In this document: positions 10,398-19,933 of the stretch, piece by piece | Numbering within the stretch: position 1 is the stretch's first letter | How the letters are laid out: each line of letters starts with the position of its first letter | NCBI GenBank assembly: GCA_033816765.1 | Contig: JAVSIV010000021.1 | Coordinates: 1-26,326 of the forward strand | Source of the DNA: Nothopassalora personata | Taxonomy: Eukaryota; Ascomycota; Dothideomycetes; Mycosphaerellales; Mycosphaerellaceae | Direction: 5' to 3' | Length of the DNA stretch: 26,326 bases | Program-made: the position numbers and the translations under genes | The notes under the pieces: generated by a model | What the model was told of the DNA's origin: nothing | What the model saw: the letters and a program-made list of their open reading frames with translations, nothing else | The model's database searches: none

Positions 10398-10682
10398 TAC
10401 GAGCTATCCTTAGCTCGCTAGTTACTACGTAGAGGTTCCTACGTACTTCTAGAACTATAGTTGCTATGCGGCCTACATACGGGTTGCGTACGTATCGTTA
10501 TGTAGGTGTAGGTAAGTGAGGCTTAGTTACTATGCCGACGTAGCTAGTTAGGGGTATAAAACTCTAGCCTAACCTAGCCCTATTCTCCTAGTACGTTCCC
10601 TAGCGCACTACCTCCGTTACACTACTACTACGCACCCGTACCGCACCCTTACCGTAAGCGCCTTGCTAGCATTATTATCATT

Positions 10683-11659
10683 ATGTCTAACGGGCCCTCC
10701 TCGCCTCCGTCCTCTAGCCGCTCCGCCTCCTCCCGTAGCATTAGTAGCGATAGCGCTACTAGCACCTTAGAAGACGAGCGCCGCTAGGCGGCTCTAGTAC
10801 GCGACGTACCTAGAACGCCTAGTGGTCGTAAGCGACTAGCATCCCCCTCGTAGCTACTAACGCCCTCGCCCGCTACTAAGCTCTCGTAGAGGATTAACAT
10901 ATACATACGGTGCCTCCTATACTTTGTTAAGGGTAAGTCTCTACGCGCGCCGCCTACGATTCGTATACTAACCACTTACTAGACGAAGCCGATAACTGTA
11001 ATAGTGTTACTACCGGCGAGCTCCTAAAGAAGTGCGGCCGCTATAGGCGTAATAGACATAAGTGCGAGCCTAATACTAGCTACGCTATCGCCTCGCTAGT
11101 AAGCCGCCTACGCCCCGCGCGCTCCTAGCGCGACTTCCTTACGGCCATAATAGGCTAGGCGCCTATAGACCTCTAGCAGTAGGAGCTAGTAGAGTAGATC
11201 CGCCTATGTGCCTAGCTAGGTAACGACATTACGGAGGTAAGTCGCTGCTTCGCTCCTACGAGTTAACTACTACTCGCGGGGGGGGCTCTAGTACGTCTCC
11301 TATACTTCGGCTAACCCTTTCTATAGGCTATTAGGCAGTTTAATGCCTATAAGCATAAGCGTGCCGGGGAGACCCGTATATGTACCCCCGCTGCCGCTAC
11401 TACTACCGCCGCCCTCGCGCTCTAGTAGGAGTAGAACCGCGCCCTTAATAGGCTGTTCGAACTCGGCCGCGCCGTGAGTCGTATGTTCCTCGTATACGTA
11501 TACCCTACTAACCGTAGTCCTAGTTCCTATAGGCGTAGAACATTAATACTACCGCCGCCGACTAGGCATTCCTACCTAAGTTACTACGCGACGACGATAA
11601 CTAAGGCGCTCGCCTTACACGCTACTCGCGGGCTCCTCGCCCACTACTACTCTACGTAG
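10683..11659 (+). pseudogene. extra ORF of element B, antisense to pol, Cys/His motif
   Basis: From ATG at 10683 (after a CATTATTATCATT stretch) the plus strand encodes MSNGPSSPPSSSRSASSRS, a Ser/Pro-rich N-terminus. After one frame change near 10960 a long frame follows to 11659 whose stops are nearly all TAG/TAA at probable Gln/Trp codons. It contains LLDEADNCNSVTTGELLKKC and the motif CGRYRRNRHKCEP at about 11030-11070, where Tyr is probably a former Cys, giving C-x2-C-x4-H-x1-C. Codons use mostly C/G third positions like a real gene. It converges on pol, whose stop is at 11747, leaving an 88-bp gap. No named family recognised; the motif could bind zinc and nucleic acid. The frame change may be an intron or an indel. 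Confidence 0.55.
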
Positions 11660-11746
11660 CCCCTAGTAGGCGCGCCACTCTTTAGCTTTTATTTTGTTTA
11701 TAGTTAAGAAAAGTTTTATTTATGCTCTAGTACTCCTATGCTAGTC

Positions 11747-14700
11747 TCATTTGCTTCTCCTTAACGCCTTATAGTCGGCTACTATACGATCCGCATTCGC
11801 GAGGCCCTCCGCCGGTTCCTAGCTGTTATACTCCTCTAGCTAGTCCTTCTACTAGACTAGATACTGTAGCTTACCCTTACGCTTACGCCTATCTAGTACT
11901 GCCTCTACCTTATACTCTCCGTCCTTATTAGCTAGAGGGGGTACGGGTCTATCCTTATCGCTACCGATATACGGCTCGAGGAGAGAGACATAGAAGACGT
12001 TATAGAGCCTTAAGTCGGCTAGTAGCGCTAGGCGGTACGCCTACGAACCGATAGCGTCCGTAATGCGGTATAGGCCGATGAACTTCGGACCTATCTTCTT
12101 CTTTAGCACTGCTAACTTAAGGTTCTTCGTTAATAATAGAACTAAGTTACCTACGCGGTAGGTCTTAGCTTAGTAGGTCTTATTATAGTAGCGAGCCTAG
12201 CTTTCTACTATAGCCTTCTATCGCTCCTCGAGTGTAGCGCGTAGTTTTCGTATGCGACTCGTAGCTGTTACCGCTGCTAGTACTTCCCCCCCCTAGGTCT
12301 CGTCTCGAGATCTAGTTAGTGTAGGGGTAATCTTAGGTCGCTAACCGTACGCTATCTCGAACGGACTCATCCGTAGTATTAGGTAGATGCTATTATTAGC
12401 TACGAATTTAGTAACTGTAAGCTACTTAGCCGACTTAGTTTAATTGTTACTATAGTAATAACAAAGATATTGTTCGAGGGTTTAGTTTACCCTCTTAGTT
12501 TAGCCGTTAGTCTAAGGGTAAAAGGCCGTAGATAGCTTACGCTTTATACGCGCCTCAAAGTAGAAGTTACTCTAAAACTAACTAGTAAAGACCGGACCTC
12601 GGTCGCTTACTATGCCTAACGGGACACTATAGTGTCGCACGACTTCGTCTCGTAGGAGCCTCGTAAGCTCTACGGCTATGTAAGTCTTCGTCGTCGGGAT
12701 GTATAAGCTCATTTTTAAGTAGCGATCGACTATTACTAGGATCGCATTATACACGTAACCGGCTCGCGTACTTAGAGGTAGGTCCGTAATAAAATCTATA
12801 GTGATTTCCTACTACGGCCGCTCCGGTCTAGGAAGCGGTTATAGCCTACTATAGGGTCGATAGCGTTTAGCCTTCGAACCCTAGTAGCTTCTATAGGCTT
12901 GGACGTATTGCTTCACGTCCGTACTAAGTGAGTCCTACTAATGTTTACGTCGTAATAGCTCTTTAGTCTTAGTCCTTCTAAAGTGACCCGCGAGGACGTC
13001 GTCGTAGTACATGCGAATTAGATGCGACCTAATTACGTAATCCCTAGGTACTACGATTGCGTCTCCGTAGTACATAAGGTTATCCTTTATATACTATCCC
13101 TTAGCGTCCCTCGCGCTTAGCGCCTACGCTAAGTATACGATATACTAGTCGTCTTACTACTACGCAATCTTTATTAAGAGTAGGATTAACTTACCCGTCG
13201 AGCTATAAGCTTAACCCTATATTACTATAGCGCACACTGCTACTAGTAACGACGGCTTATCTTAATAGGGAAGGTCACCTCTCCGCACTACTATTGCCGC
13301 GCCTATGTCGCCCTACATCGCCTCGTAGGTAATAAGCGCGCGCTTCACCGTCGGCTCGCTTATCCCTTCTAGAGACTCCTTCTAGAAAGATAGCTTACTT
13401 TATAAGGTAGGTAGCAAGTTCGAAGTTTATTACGTTATAGCTACGTAGTTACTACGTCTCGAAGGCGCGTCGGCTAGGTTAGTCTTACTCGGCCAATACT
13501 CTACTATAAAATTAAAAGACTATAGGAACGTAGCCTATCGAGCTTACCGCCCATTTAGCTACTTTACTGTTATAAAGCCCTATAGGTTAGCGTAGTCGAC
13601 TAGCACTCGTACCGTATACGTAGCGCCCTCTAAGTATAGCCTCTAATGCTTAAAAGCCTTAACTACTATAAGTAGCTCCTAATCGTGCGTCTCGTAGTTA
13701 CACTCGGCTAGTATTATCTTACGTAAATAGAACGCAATAGGATGCTACTTAGTACTAAACAATTAGGATATAATACCTACGATCGCGAAACCTAACGCGT
13801 CGGTTTCGACTCGCGTACGTAGCGTAGGATCGAAGTACCTAAGTATTAGTGTACCTAAGAATCCGGCCTTAAGCTATCGAAACGCCTACTCTTCGCTTAA
13901 GGTCTACGCAAGAGGGCCCTACTTCTTACCGTCCTTAGATCCCTTTAGTAGGTCCGTTAGGGGCTTGTAGACCCTTAAGTATCCTTCTACAAAACGCCGG
14001 TAGAAGTTGCAAAACCTAAGGAAGGACTAGACCTTATAAAGGTCGTAGGTGTAGGCTATTCCTCGATAGCGGCTACCCTACTCCTATCTATCGACACGCC
14101 TACGGCGCTTACAATAAACCTAAGGAACTCTACACTCTCCTAGAAGAAGTGACACTTCTTAGGGTTTGCGAATAGAGTAAACTTCCGTAGCCTCGTAAGT
14201 ACTTCGCGTACGGCTCGTACGTGTACCTTACGCGTCTCGCTATAGATGAGGATATCATCTAGGTAGACTACGTAAATGTCATTAACTAAGCCGGTTAGCG
14301 CCTTATTAATATACCCTTAAAAGGTTACTAGTGCGTTAGTTAACCCGAACGGCATTACTAGGTACTCGTAGTGTCCGTATCGCGTGCAAAACGTAGTCTT
14401 CTACTTATCGCCTCGCTTAATAGGGATACGATAGTAGGCGTCCTTTAAATCAATTGTAGTAAAGAACCTAGAACCTAACAGCCTATCTAGCGTCTCGCTA
14501 ATTAGGGGTAGGGGGTATCGGTTCTTTACTATAATCTCATTTAAGCCTCTATAGTCTACATAGAGCCTAAGGGTGCCGTCTTTCTTTAGCACGAATAAGA
14601 TAGGCGCACCCGCCTCGCTTACGGACCGCTTAATCTAGCCCTTCTCTATCGCCTCGGCGATATACTTCTTTAAAGCCTCTAACTCCGTAATGGATTAATA

Positions 14701-15201
14701 GTATAGCGGCTTAAAGGGGGGTTTCTTTCCTTTAACGAGATTAATCGTATACTTAACCCCGTCGGGTAGCTTACGCTTCGCACGCTTATTAGGTGCGTAC
14801 ACATCTCGGAAGTTAGCGAACTCTTTAGGCTAGTTTAAGCCTTCTCCTTCGTCGGACGCTATAGTAACCGTACGAACACTTATAGTATATACCTACTCTA
14901 AGTCGCCGAGATCATTAAGGAACTCGCTTACGCTACGCTACTTTACCGCATACGTCTCCGCGCCGTAGAACTACTAGTCCTTATAATCGCTCTTTACGAT
15001 CCAATTACGGTACCTCTAGGGTCTACCTAAAATTACTAATGGCCTACCTATAGGCACCGCGTAGTAGATAGCGTTACTTACGCGCTCTACTCCCGCGTTA
15101 TTAGCGAGTCGTAGCCGAACCGTAAAGGCGCCGTAGCAATACCCTAGGTTATGCGTATACGACTCTAACTTCGGTAGCCTTGCCCCATTAATAGGTTGCA
15201 T
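11747..15201 (-). pseudogene. pol of element B: protease, RT, RNase H, integrase, chromodomain
   Basis: The minus frame reads in order: protease C-terminal half (YYAVPIGRPLVILGRP near 15016-15065), RT ([19 protein letters not shown] near 14535-14590; intact YLDDILIYS, YLDD at 14254-14265), RNase H (YLRKIILAE near 13700-13750), integrase (DFITD near 12790; VSDRGPVFTS near 12590-12610), GPY/F-like segment (KKIGPKFIGLYRI near 12060-12100) and chromodomain (11750-11924), ending at TGA 11747-11749. The Glu of the integrase DDE triad reads Lys (AAG at 12494-12496). Stops are TAG/TAA at Gln/Trp sites. The element would copy its RNA and integrate near heterochromatin; this copy is inactive. Confidence 0.92.
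11750..11924 (-). pseudogene. chromodomain of element B
   Basis: The frame reads GEYKVEAVLDRRKRKGKLQY followed by LV-stop-WKD and EEYNS-stop-EPAEGL, the chromodomain order of strand, YLVQWK core and NSWEP loop, then a C-terminal helix ending RRSK. In chromoviruses it directs integration to modified chromatin. Stops replace Gln and Trp codons. Confidence 0.85.
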
Positions 15202-15209
15202 TTAATGTC

Positions 15210-16245
15210 GGAGTACATATTCTTATAGTATCTATAGCACTCCGCTTTAGTCCTATCGAAGGTTATAGACGATCCGCCGGCGTCCCGCTAGTAACTCGTA
15301 CCCGGGTCGCGCGACGCCTAACTATACTTCTACTACTTCGAGCTACGATCGCTTCGCCCTTAGTCGCCCTTAGTCTCTCGCCTACGGCGACTATACTACC
15401 CGCGGTCGTGCCCTCCGCTACTACGCTCCGTGCTTTTAATACGCGAAGCTAGGATTACTAGTTCCTCTCTAGTTATTATGATGTTATGAAACTTAACGAT
15501 TACGGACCGTAGGCTAGGCGTAAGCTTAGCGAGTATATGTCGCACGCGTTACGCCTCCGTATAGTTCCCTAACTAATCCTCTATAATATCTAGCTTAGTT
15601 GTAAACTAACGTACTATCTAGTTATCCTTCTATTTCACCGCCTTATACTCTAACATTACGTTAAGCACGCGGGTTATAGGGTTATCGTATGCGTCTCGAT
15701 AGAACTCCTTAAAGTCCTAGTATATATACCCTTTAAGGTTAAGGACGCTATAGTTAGCGTGCCATCGCTCACTTACCTCTCCGCTTAGGTACATAACCCT
15801 ATATAGGACCTTTAACTCGTTCGTCGCATACGTGCCGCCTAAGAGGATAAAGATAAGAGAGAGCTCCCTTAGGAATACCCGTGCTTTCTTAATCGAGTCC
15901 CCTCTAAAAGGCGTAGGTTCTTTAAGACGTAAACGTGTCGTATGCGATACGACCGCGCCTTAAGCTAGAATATTATCGTTAGTTGCTATAGATAGAGGAG
16001 GGGGAGGGGGAGTAGGGGATGGTTCTCCGCTAGATTCGCCCTAAGGGTCCGCCGGCGGCACGCTTACGTCCCGTAAGATCTCTAACTGTTTAATCTCCCT
16101 CTATATTCCCTTCTCCTTAACCTCTACCCGAAGGGCATCCCTCCTTACGACTAAGGCTACACGCCTCGCTTATTGCTAGGCCCTAGGGCTTAGGGGAGCC
16201 GTAGGCGTAGCGCTGCTATCGTCGCGTTCGGACTCTATAGCGTGT
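15210..16245 (-). pseudogene. gag of element B
   Basis: The minus frame has a basic N-terminal region with Arg/Glu-rich helix (RRVALVVRRDALRVEVKE near 16100-16160), a Pro-rich linker (PSPTPPPPPLS near 15990-16030), and the capsid core (KEPTPFRGDSIKKARVFLRE near 15870-15930; VLYRVMYLSGEV near 15770-15805). The C-terminal knuckle region near 15210-15260 reads CYRYYKNMYSDIKC, so Cys/Tyr changes leave it degenerate. The start Met is not visible, probably lost. Element A has the same protein. Confidence 0.82.
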
Positions 16246-16275
16246 ATAGATTATAACGAGGAGAAGAATTAGAAC

Positions 16276-16471
16276 TGTTAAGGGATGTCGTAATGTATAG
16301 CACGCCTACGACCTACTAGTTGTAGATAAACTAATTCTTGCCTTTTGTTTAAGACGCATCGCGCGTCGTAAGGTGTACGCATACGTATTACGTACGGCTT
16401 AGTAGCCGGTCGCGACCGTATGTTACATGTAAGGCTACATATAAGGGTTAGCTACTAGGCTACCCCTTACA
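16276..16471 (-). repeat. 5' LTR of Gypsy element B
   Basis: 196 bp, partner of 10186-10381. On the minus strand it starts TGTAAGGGG and ends CCCTTAACA. Transcription would start within it and read toward lower coordinates. Confidence 0.95.
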
Positions 16472-16476
16472 CTACG
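16472..16476. repeat. target-site duplication CTACG, right
   Basis: Copy of 10181-10185 immediately outside the right LTR of element B. Confidence 0.9.
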
Positions 16477-16620
16477 TACCTACGAGGAACCGATATCCTC
16501 GAGCCTATATATAAAGAAGGCGGTTAAAGACTTTCTATAGAGTAGACGGGCTATTCGAGATACTACCTCTCTCTATCTCTCTCTCTCTTATTCTACGTTC
16601 GTACGACGGGGTCGTACGGC
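16477..16620 (+). pseudogene. unknown broken ORF, 3' part, after element B
   Basis: The plus frame interrupted at 10185 continues here in phase (YLRGTDILEPIYKEGG near 16477-16525), passes a TAA and a TAG of RIP type and runs into a CT-rich stretch at 16564-16590 read as Leu/Ser repeats. Its true end is unclear. Confidence 0.3.
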
Positions 16621-16806
16621 GTAGTAAGGTAAAAAATAGCTCTTAGTCGTAATCTTAAACGACCGTTCGTCCGGTTCTATAGTTACGAGGCCGCGCGGTT
16701 GCGTAGTCGCGTAACCGATTAGTTCGTCGGTTACTCTCGAAATACGGACGTAGAACTTATCTCGCCTAGGGTAAGGTAATAAACCGTAACTCTCGAAATA
16801 AGACAC
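16588..16806 (-). CDS. hypothetical ORF fragment, 72 codons
   Basis: A stop-free minus frame beginning MSYFESYGLLPYPRRDKF and ending RPRRTNVE; it includes YATTQPRGLVTIEPDERSF. The same frame extends upstream to about 16930 with only TAG/TAA stops of RIP type, so the Met at 16806 is probably internal and this is a C-terminal fragment. No domain recognised. It overlaps the end of the unknown plus frame, and only one of the two is likely real. Confidence 0.3.
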   Translation of the reverse strand: MSYFESYGLLPYPRRDKFYVRISRVTDELIGYATTQPRGLVTIEPDERSFKITTKSYFLPYYAVRPRRTNVE

Positions 16807-16963
16807 GACTACCGGGTACGCGACGTACTACGCCGTAATATATTCGACTTACGCCTCGAATAGCGAGCCTTACTTATATCTTTTAAGGAGATTTTACGTC
16901 CGGGGTACGATAGGGCTTTTCTCCTTCTCTCGAATTTTAGTCTTGTTCTCAAGACCCGTGTTA

Positions 16964-17022
16964 TATAGTCTTTGACTTAAATAGCATATTAATAGAATAA
17001 TTAATTAATTATTTAATTGATT
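16964..17022. repeat. left terminal inverted repeat of TIR element
   Basis: Pairs with 18453-18511 over about 59 bases with roughly six mismatches. Confidence 0.75.
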
Positions 17023-18010
17023 TACTTTCTTATCCCATAGCGTTAGGACGAGGTTCTCTTTTTCTAAGAGGCGAGTTCTAAGGAGGATAAGGTGCTTAGG
17101 GTATAGGTTAGCTACTAAGAAAGCCCTAGTAACTGTATTGCAAGTAGCAATTATATCGAGTGAGGTACTACTATTATTATTTACTATTGTAAAGATAATC
17201 TAGTAACCTCTACTCTTTATATAGACCTTTCGGCTGTTAGTCTTAGTTCTTTCTATAGTAGTTTAATCTGTCTTAGGCTAGGAGGAGGTTAGTATTAACC
17301 GGGAAGGGTTAATGCGATATTATAGTTTAGGCTCGGATAGTAGGGTCGCCCCCGGAGAGGACACTTAAAAAAGTTAGTTCTTAGCACTTTTAGATTCCCG
17401 TAGGGCCGTTCCTATTATTAACTAGCTTAGTAAGCTTAGTAACTATCCCCTCTAGGGCGTAAACCTACTTCTTAATCTTTACTATTGCTATTAGGAGTAC
17501 CTTATCTTTACGGAAGGCCCTAAAAAGGCCTAGAAGTTCGAGAATCTTATCTTACCTCTTCTAGTCTTCTCTTACTAGAGGGGCCGGGTTAATAACTAAT
17601 TAGTAGGCCTCGTTAAGCTTAGATTTAGCCTCTAATACATTAGATTAGGACGTTCGTACTATTCTATAGCGCTTTAATAGCGACGTATCTAATACGTTCT
17701 TAACGAAGGGGTTCGGCCTTTTTACGCTAATAAGGGGGATAAATTTTCTTTATATAATTTTATTGGCTTCGTTAGTATTAAGAACGATACTCGAAGGTTA
17801 TTAAGTTAGCGTAGAAGGGCCGGAGAGTTAGTCTTTATCCACTACGGGATAGAAGATAGACTCCTTATCTATTTCGTCTATTTTTTTAGTAGTAGTTTAG
17901 TTTAGTAAAGGAAAGAGACTCGTAGTAGCCTTACGCTAAGAGGGCTACTTAATTACCCTATTTCTAATCGCGTTTAGGTCCTAGCCTAATAGTAATACTA
18001 GGATACTCTT
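17010..18010 (-). pseudogene. unidentified broken frame inside the TIR element
   Basis: On the minus strand one frame can be followed for roughly 300 codons with TAG/TAA stops only. It includes IDEIDKESIFYPVVDKD near 17840-17890, NPFVKNVLDTSLLKRYRIV near 17665-17725, LGLFRAFRKDKVLLIAIVK near 17475-17530 and LLRTRLLEKENLVLTLWDKK near 17030-17090. The composition is Lys/Leu/Asn-rich. No catalytic motif or named family is recognised; a nucleic-acid-binding ORF1-like protein is only a guess. Confidence 0.4.
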
Positions 18011-18452
18011 CTTACTACTAAGTAGAAGAAGATATACTATAGAGGAGAGTAACTCTTAAATCTTAAGTACTCGAGCCTATAATAACGTACGCCTTTCTTA
18101 TAGGGTAGGGGGCTACCCTTAGGTATTGTAGAGTATTCTAGGGGGTACTATTCTAGTAGAATAAAGTAGTCTTAAGCCTTAGCCTCTAGTTTTATAACTA
18201 GTGCCCCACTTCTTCTACTAGATATAGTATAAGCCTATAGAAGTTCTCCTTACGCTACGCCTATTTAGGGCTGTAGGTTACCCTAGTATAGGGGAGTTTA
18301 AGATAAAAGTATGTTATTATACTAAAAGAAAGTAGGTCCTCCTCTTCTATCTCTCTTCCTAAGGAAAGTAACGTTAGAGTTTAAGTTTTAGGCTCGGCTT
18401 TTGGCACTTAGGAGCGCTAAACTAGAAGTAGAAGTCGGCCGTAGCCGGGGCT

Positions 18453-18511
18453 AATTAATTAAATAAATAATTAATTATTCTAGTAATGTACTATTTAAGT
18501 CTAAGACTATA
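18453..18511. repeat. right terminal inverted repeat of TIR element
   Basis: Reverse complement of 16964-17022 with roughly six mismatches. Confidence 0.75.
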
Positions 18512-18513
18512 TA

Positions 18514-18960
18514 ATAAATGGCTACTCTACGGTGTCCTACCTTAAAGTTCTTAACGAAGGACTACTTCTAATCTTCTTAGACGACGACATAAATAGGCTT
18601 ATATTTATATAAAATAATGCCCTAATATATTAGACTCGAAAGGTGTTACGTTAGTTTAAAGAACACGGTATAAACGTACTTATAGATTAGCCGCTATATA
18701 GGCCGGATCTTAACCTAATCAAGCACCTATGGTTCTTACTTAAGGAGTACGTATACGTTATTAACCTACGCTTTAACGACATCTAAGGCGTAGAGTAGTA
18801 ACGTAGGGAACTTAAGAGGATACTGCCTATTATATAGGTACGTATTCCTACGTATAGGGTACGTATAGTATTAGAGAGTATACTAAATAGGGTACAAGTA
18901 GTAATTGCTATAGAGGGCTAGTATACAAAATACGAACGAGATAGAAACACCCTAAAGTCG
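18514..18960 (+). pseudogene. Tc1/mariner transposase, C-terminal half, RIP-degraded
   Basis: The plus frame reads SYLKVLNEGLLLIFLDDDIN, then a degraded QDNA.IH motif (NNALIY), KEHGINVLID, and the hallmark PLYRPDLNLIKHLWFLLKE, clearly the PPYSPDLNPIEHLW block of Tc1/mariner DDE transposases. It ends after a RVQVVIAIEG...TKYERD tail, the usual C-terminus. The catalytic Asp of the second motif is Asn (AAT), and the final Glu of PIEHLW is Lys (AAG), consistent with mutation. The N-terminal HTH and first catalytic Asp are missing; the frame begins exactly at the edge of the TIR element. Non-functional. Confidence 0.85.
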
Positions 18961-19080
18961 TAGAATCTATTATTAATATATATATCTATAATTCCTAAAA
19001 GTATAGTTATCTATAGATTATTATATGTCGAAATATACAAGTAAGAATAGATTGGGTTGTTTCTTAAAAGTTAGCTATGC
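18961..19080. other. AT-rich junction, no gene
   Basis: Sequence between the end of the Tc1 frame and the readable part of the Copia element. It probably holds the 3' end of the Tc1-like element, but no terminal repeat could be paired. Confidence 0.4.
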
Positions 19081-19553
19081 TTAGTAAAGCCGGAGACTTT
19101 TACGTCGGAGTTGTAAGTATAGATATTACTAGAGGGGCGTGTCTCTCTAGTACTTACTAATTCGCGTATTTATCTACTAGTACTATTATCTTACGTACTT
19201 TGGTAGATATACTAAATTTTGTAGCTAACTTCTTAATATAGTCCTCTTAAGATAACAATAATAGCCTCTTTTACCTATCTTATATTACCTTAATATCTAG
19301 GAACTAGGATAGGTTACTAAGCTTATTAGTCTTATATATAGTAAGTAGTATCTTCTTAATACTACGTATATAGTCCTTATACTTACGATAATAGAGTATA
19401 ACTAGATTGGTTTTATAGAAGAATAATATAAACTTATTATTATAGTAGATATATTAAGAATCTAAGAGTAGTACTAGCCTAAGAGAGGCTAGCATTTTAG
19501 TAAGAGAGTTATACTATAATAAAAGGAACTCCTTTAATCTATATATAGCCTTA
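19080..19553 (-). pseudogene. Copia reverse transcriptase, C-terminal part
   Basis: The minus frame continues from 19934 with VKAIYRLKEFLLL (the KALYGLRQSP motif), NSLTKMLASLRLVLLLDS, NNKFILFFY and YKDYIRSIKKILLTIYK, then LATKFSIS, all in the order of Copia RT. The catalytic YVDD box reads YKTN at 19406-19417, so the enzyme is dead. TAG/TAA stops replace Gln/Trp. Confidence 0.82.
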
Positions 19554-19558
19554 ACTAG

Positions 19559-19928
19559 TAATGTCTACGAACTACCCTATGTAGGCCTGTCCGAGTTATG
19601 GTGGTATAGAGCGGTGCTTACGTAAGCAGGGGTATTTGCCGGTCCCGGGACCGGGAAATCAGGTCACGTGACGAGTAGCGCAGTAGCTAGATAAAATGAG
19701 AGGATTAGTGGACCTAAACCCCTATGCCCTCTACTCGAGAGGTATAAATTGAATTGTTGCCTTAATGCTACGCTTACAATGCTCAGCTACGTAGTATATA
19801 TCTTAATAGCTATACCAGGTCCTACTAGCTTGCCTAAATGTCCAATCAAACCTAAATGAAATTAGGGTAAGTTAGACCCAAGGGACCCCCTCTAAACCTA
19901 AGGTTAACACAACCCATTAGTCGTCAAT
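19559..19928. mobile_element. 370-bp unmutated insertion inside Copia RT (solo LTR or MITE)
   Basis: The sequence interrupts the Copia RT frame between the equivalents of YVLKL and VKAIY and is flanked by ACTAG on both sides (19554-19558 and 19929-19933). It has normal CA/TG content, unlike its surroundings. It holds three perfect palindromes (GCTTACGTAAGC at 19616, CCGGTCCCGGGACCGG at 19639, GTCACGTGAC at 19663) and a TATA-like GGTATAAATTG near 19741. The ends (TAATGTCTAC / GTCGTCAAT) are weakly inverted. No ORF. A solo LTR or a MITE are the main options. Confidence 0.6.
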
Positions 19929-19933
19929 ACTAG

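Larger units (their letters stand above)
10186..16471 (-). mobile_element. complete Ty3/Gypsy chromovirus, element B (6,286 bp)
   Basis: Two 196-bp LTRs (10186-10381 and 16276-16471) enclose gag, protease, RT, RNase H, integrase and a chromodomain on the minus strand, with an extra plus-strand ORF between the pol end and the 3' LTR. The LTRs start TGTTAAGGG and end CCCCTTACA. The 5-bp sequence CTACG flanks both sides (10181-10185 and 16472-16476), a proper target-site duplication. The two LTRs differ at about seven positions, all transitions. Gag-pol is broken by TAG/TAA at Gln/Trp positions but is clearly less mutated than element A. It inserted into the unknown ORF at 9470-16620. Confidence 0.95.
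16964..18511. mobile_element. TIR element, 1,548 bp, TA target duplication, RIP-degraded
   Basis: Imperfect terminal inverted repeats of about 59 bp (16964-17022 and 18453-18511) start TATAGTCTT-x-GACTTAAATAG and are rich in TTAA. TA flanks both ends (16962-16963 and 18512-18513), the target of Tc1/mariner-type elements, although TA is so common here that this is weak evidence. The interior has a minus-strand frame (see 17010-18010) not recognised as a transposase. Right of it lies a truncated Tc1/mariner transposase frame, so the element may have inserted into that gene. Confidence 0.7.

Noticed and set aside
16588..16806. Host protein-coding gene
   Set aside because: The frame is stop-free but extends upstream only through RIP-type stops, has no known domain and overlaps another broken frame; kept only as a hypothetical fragment.
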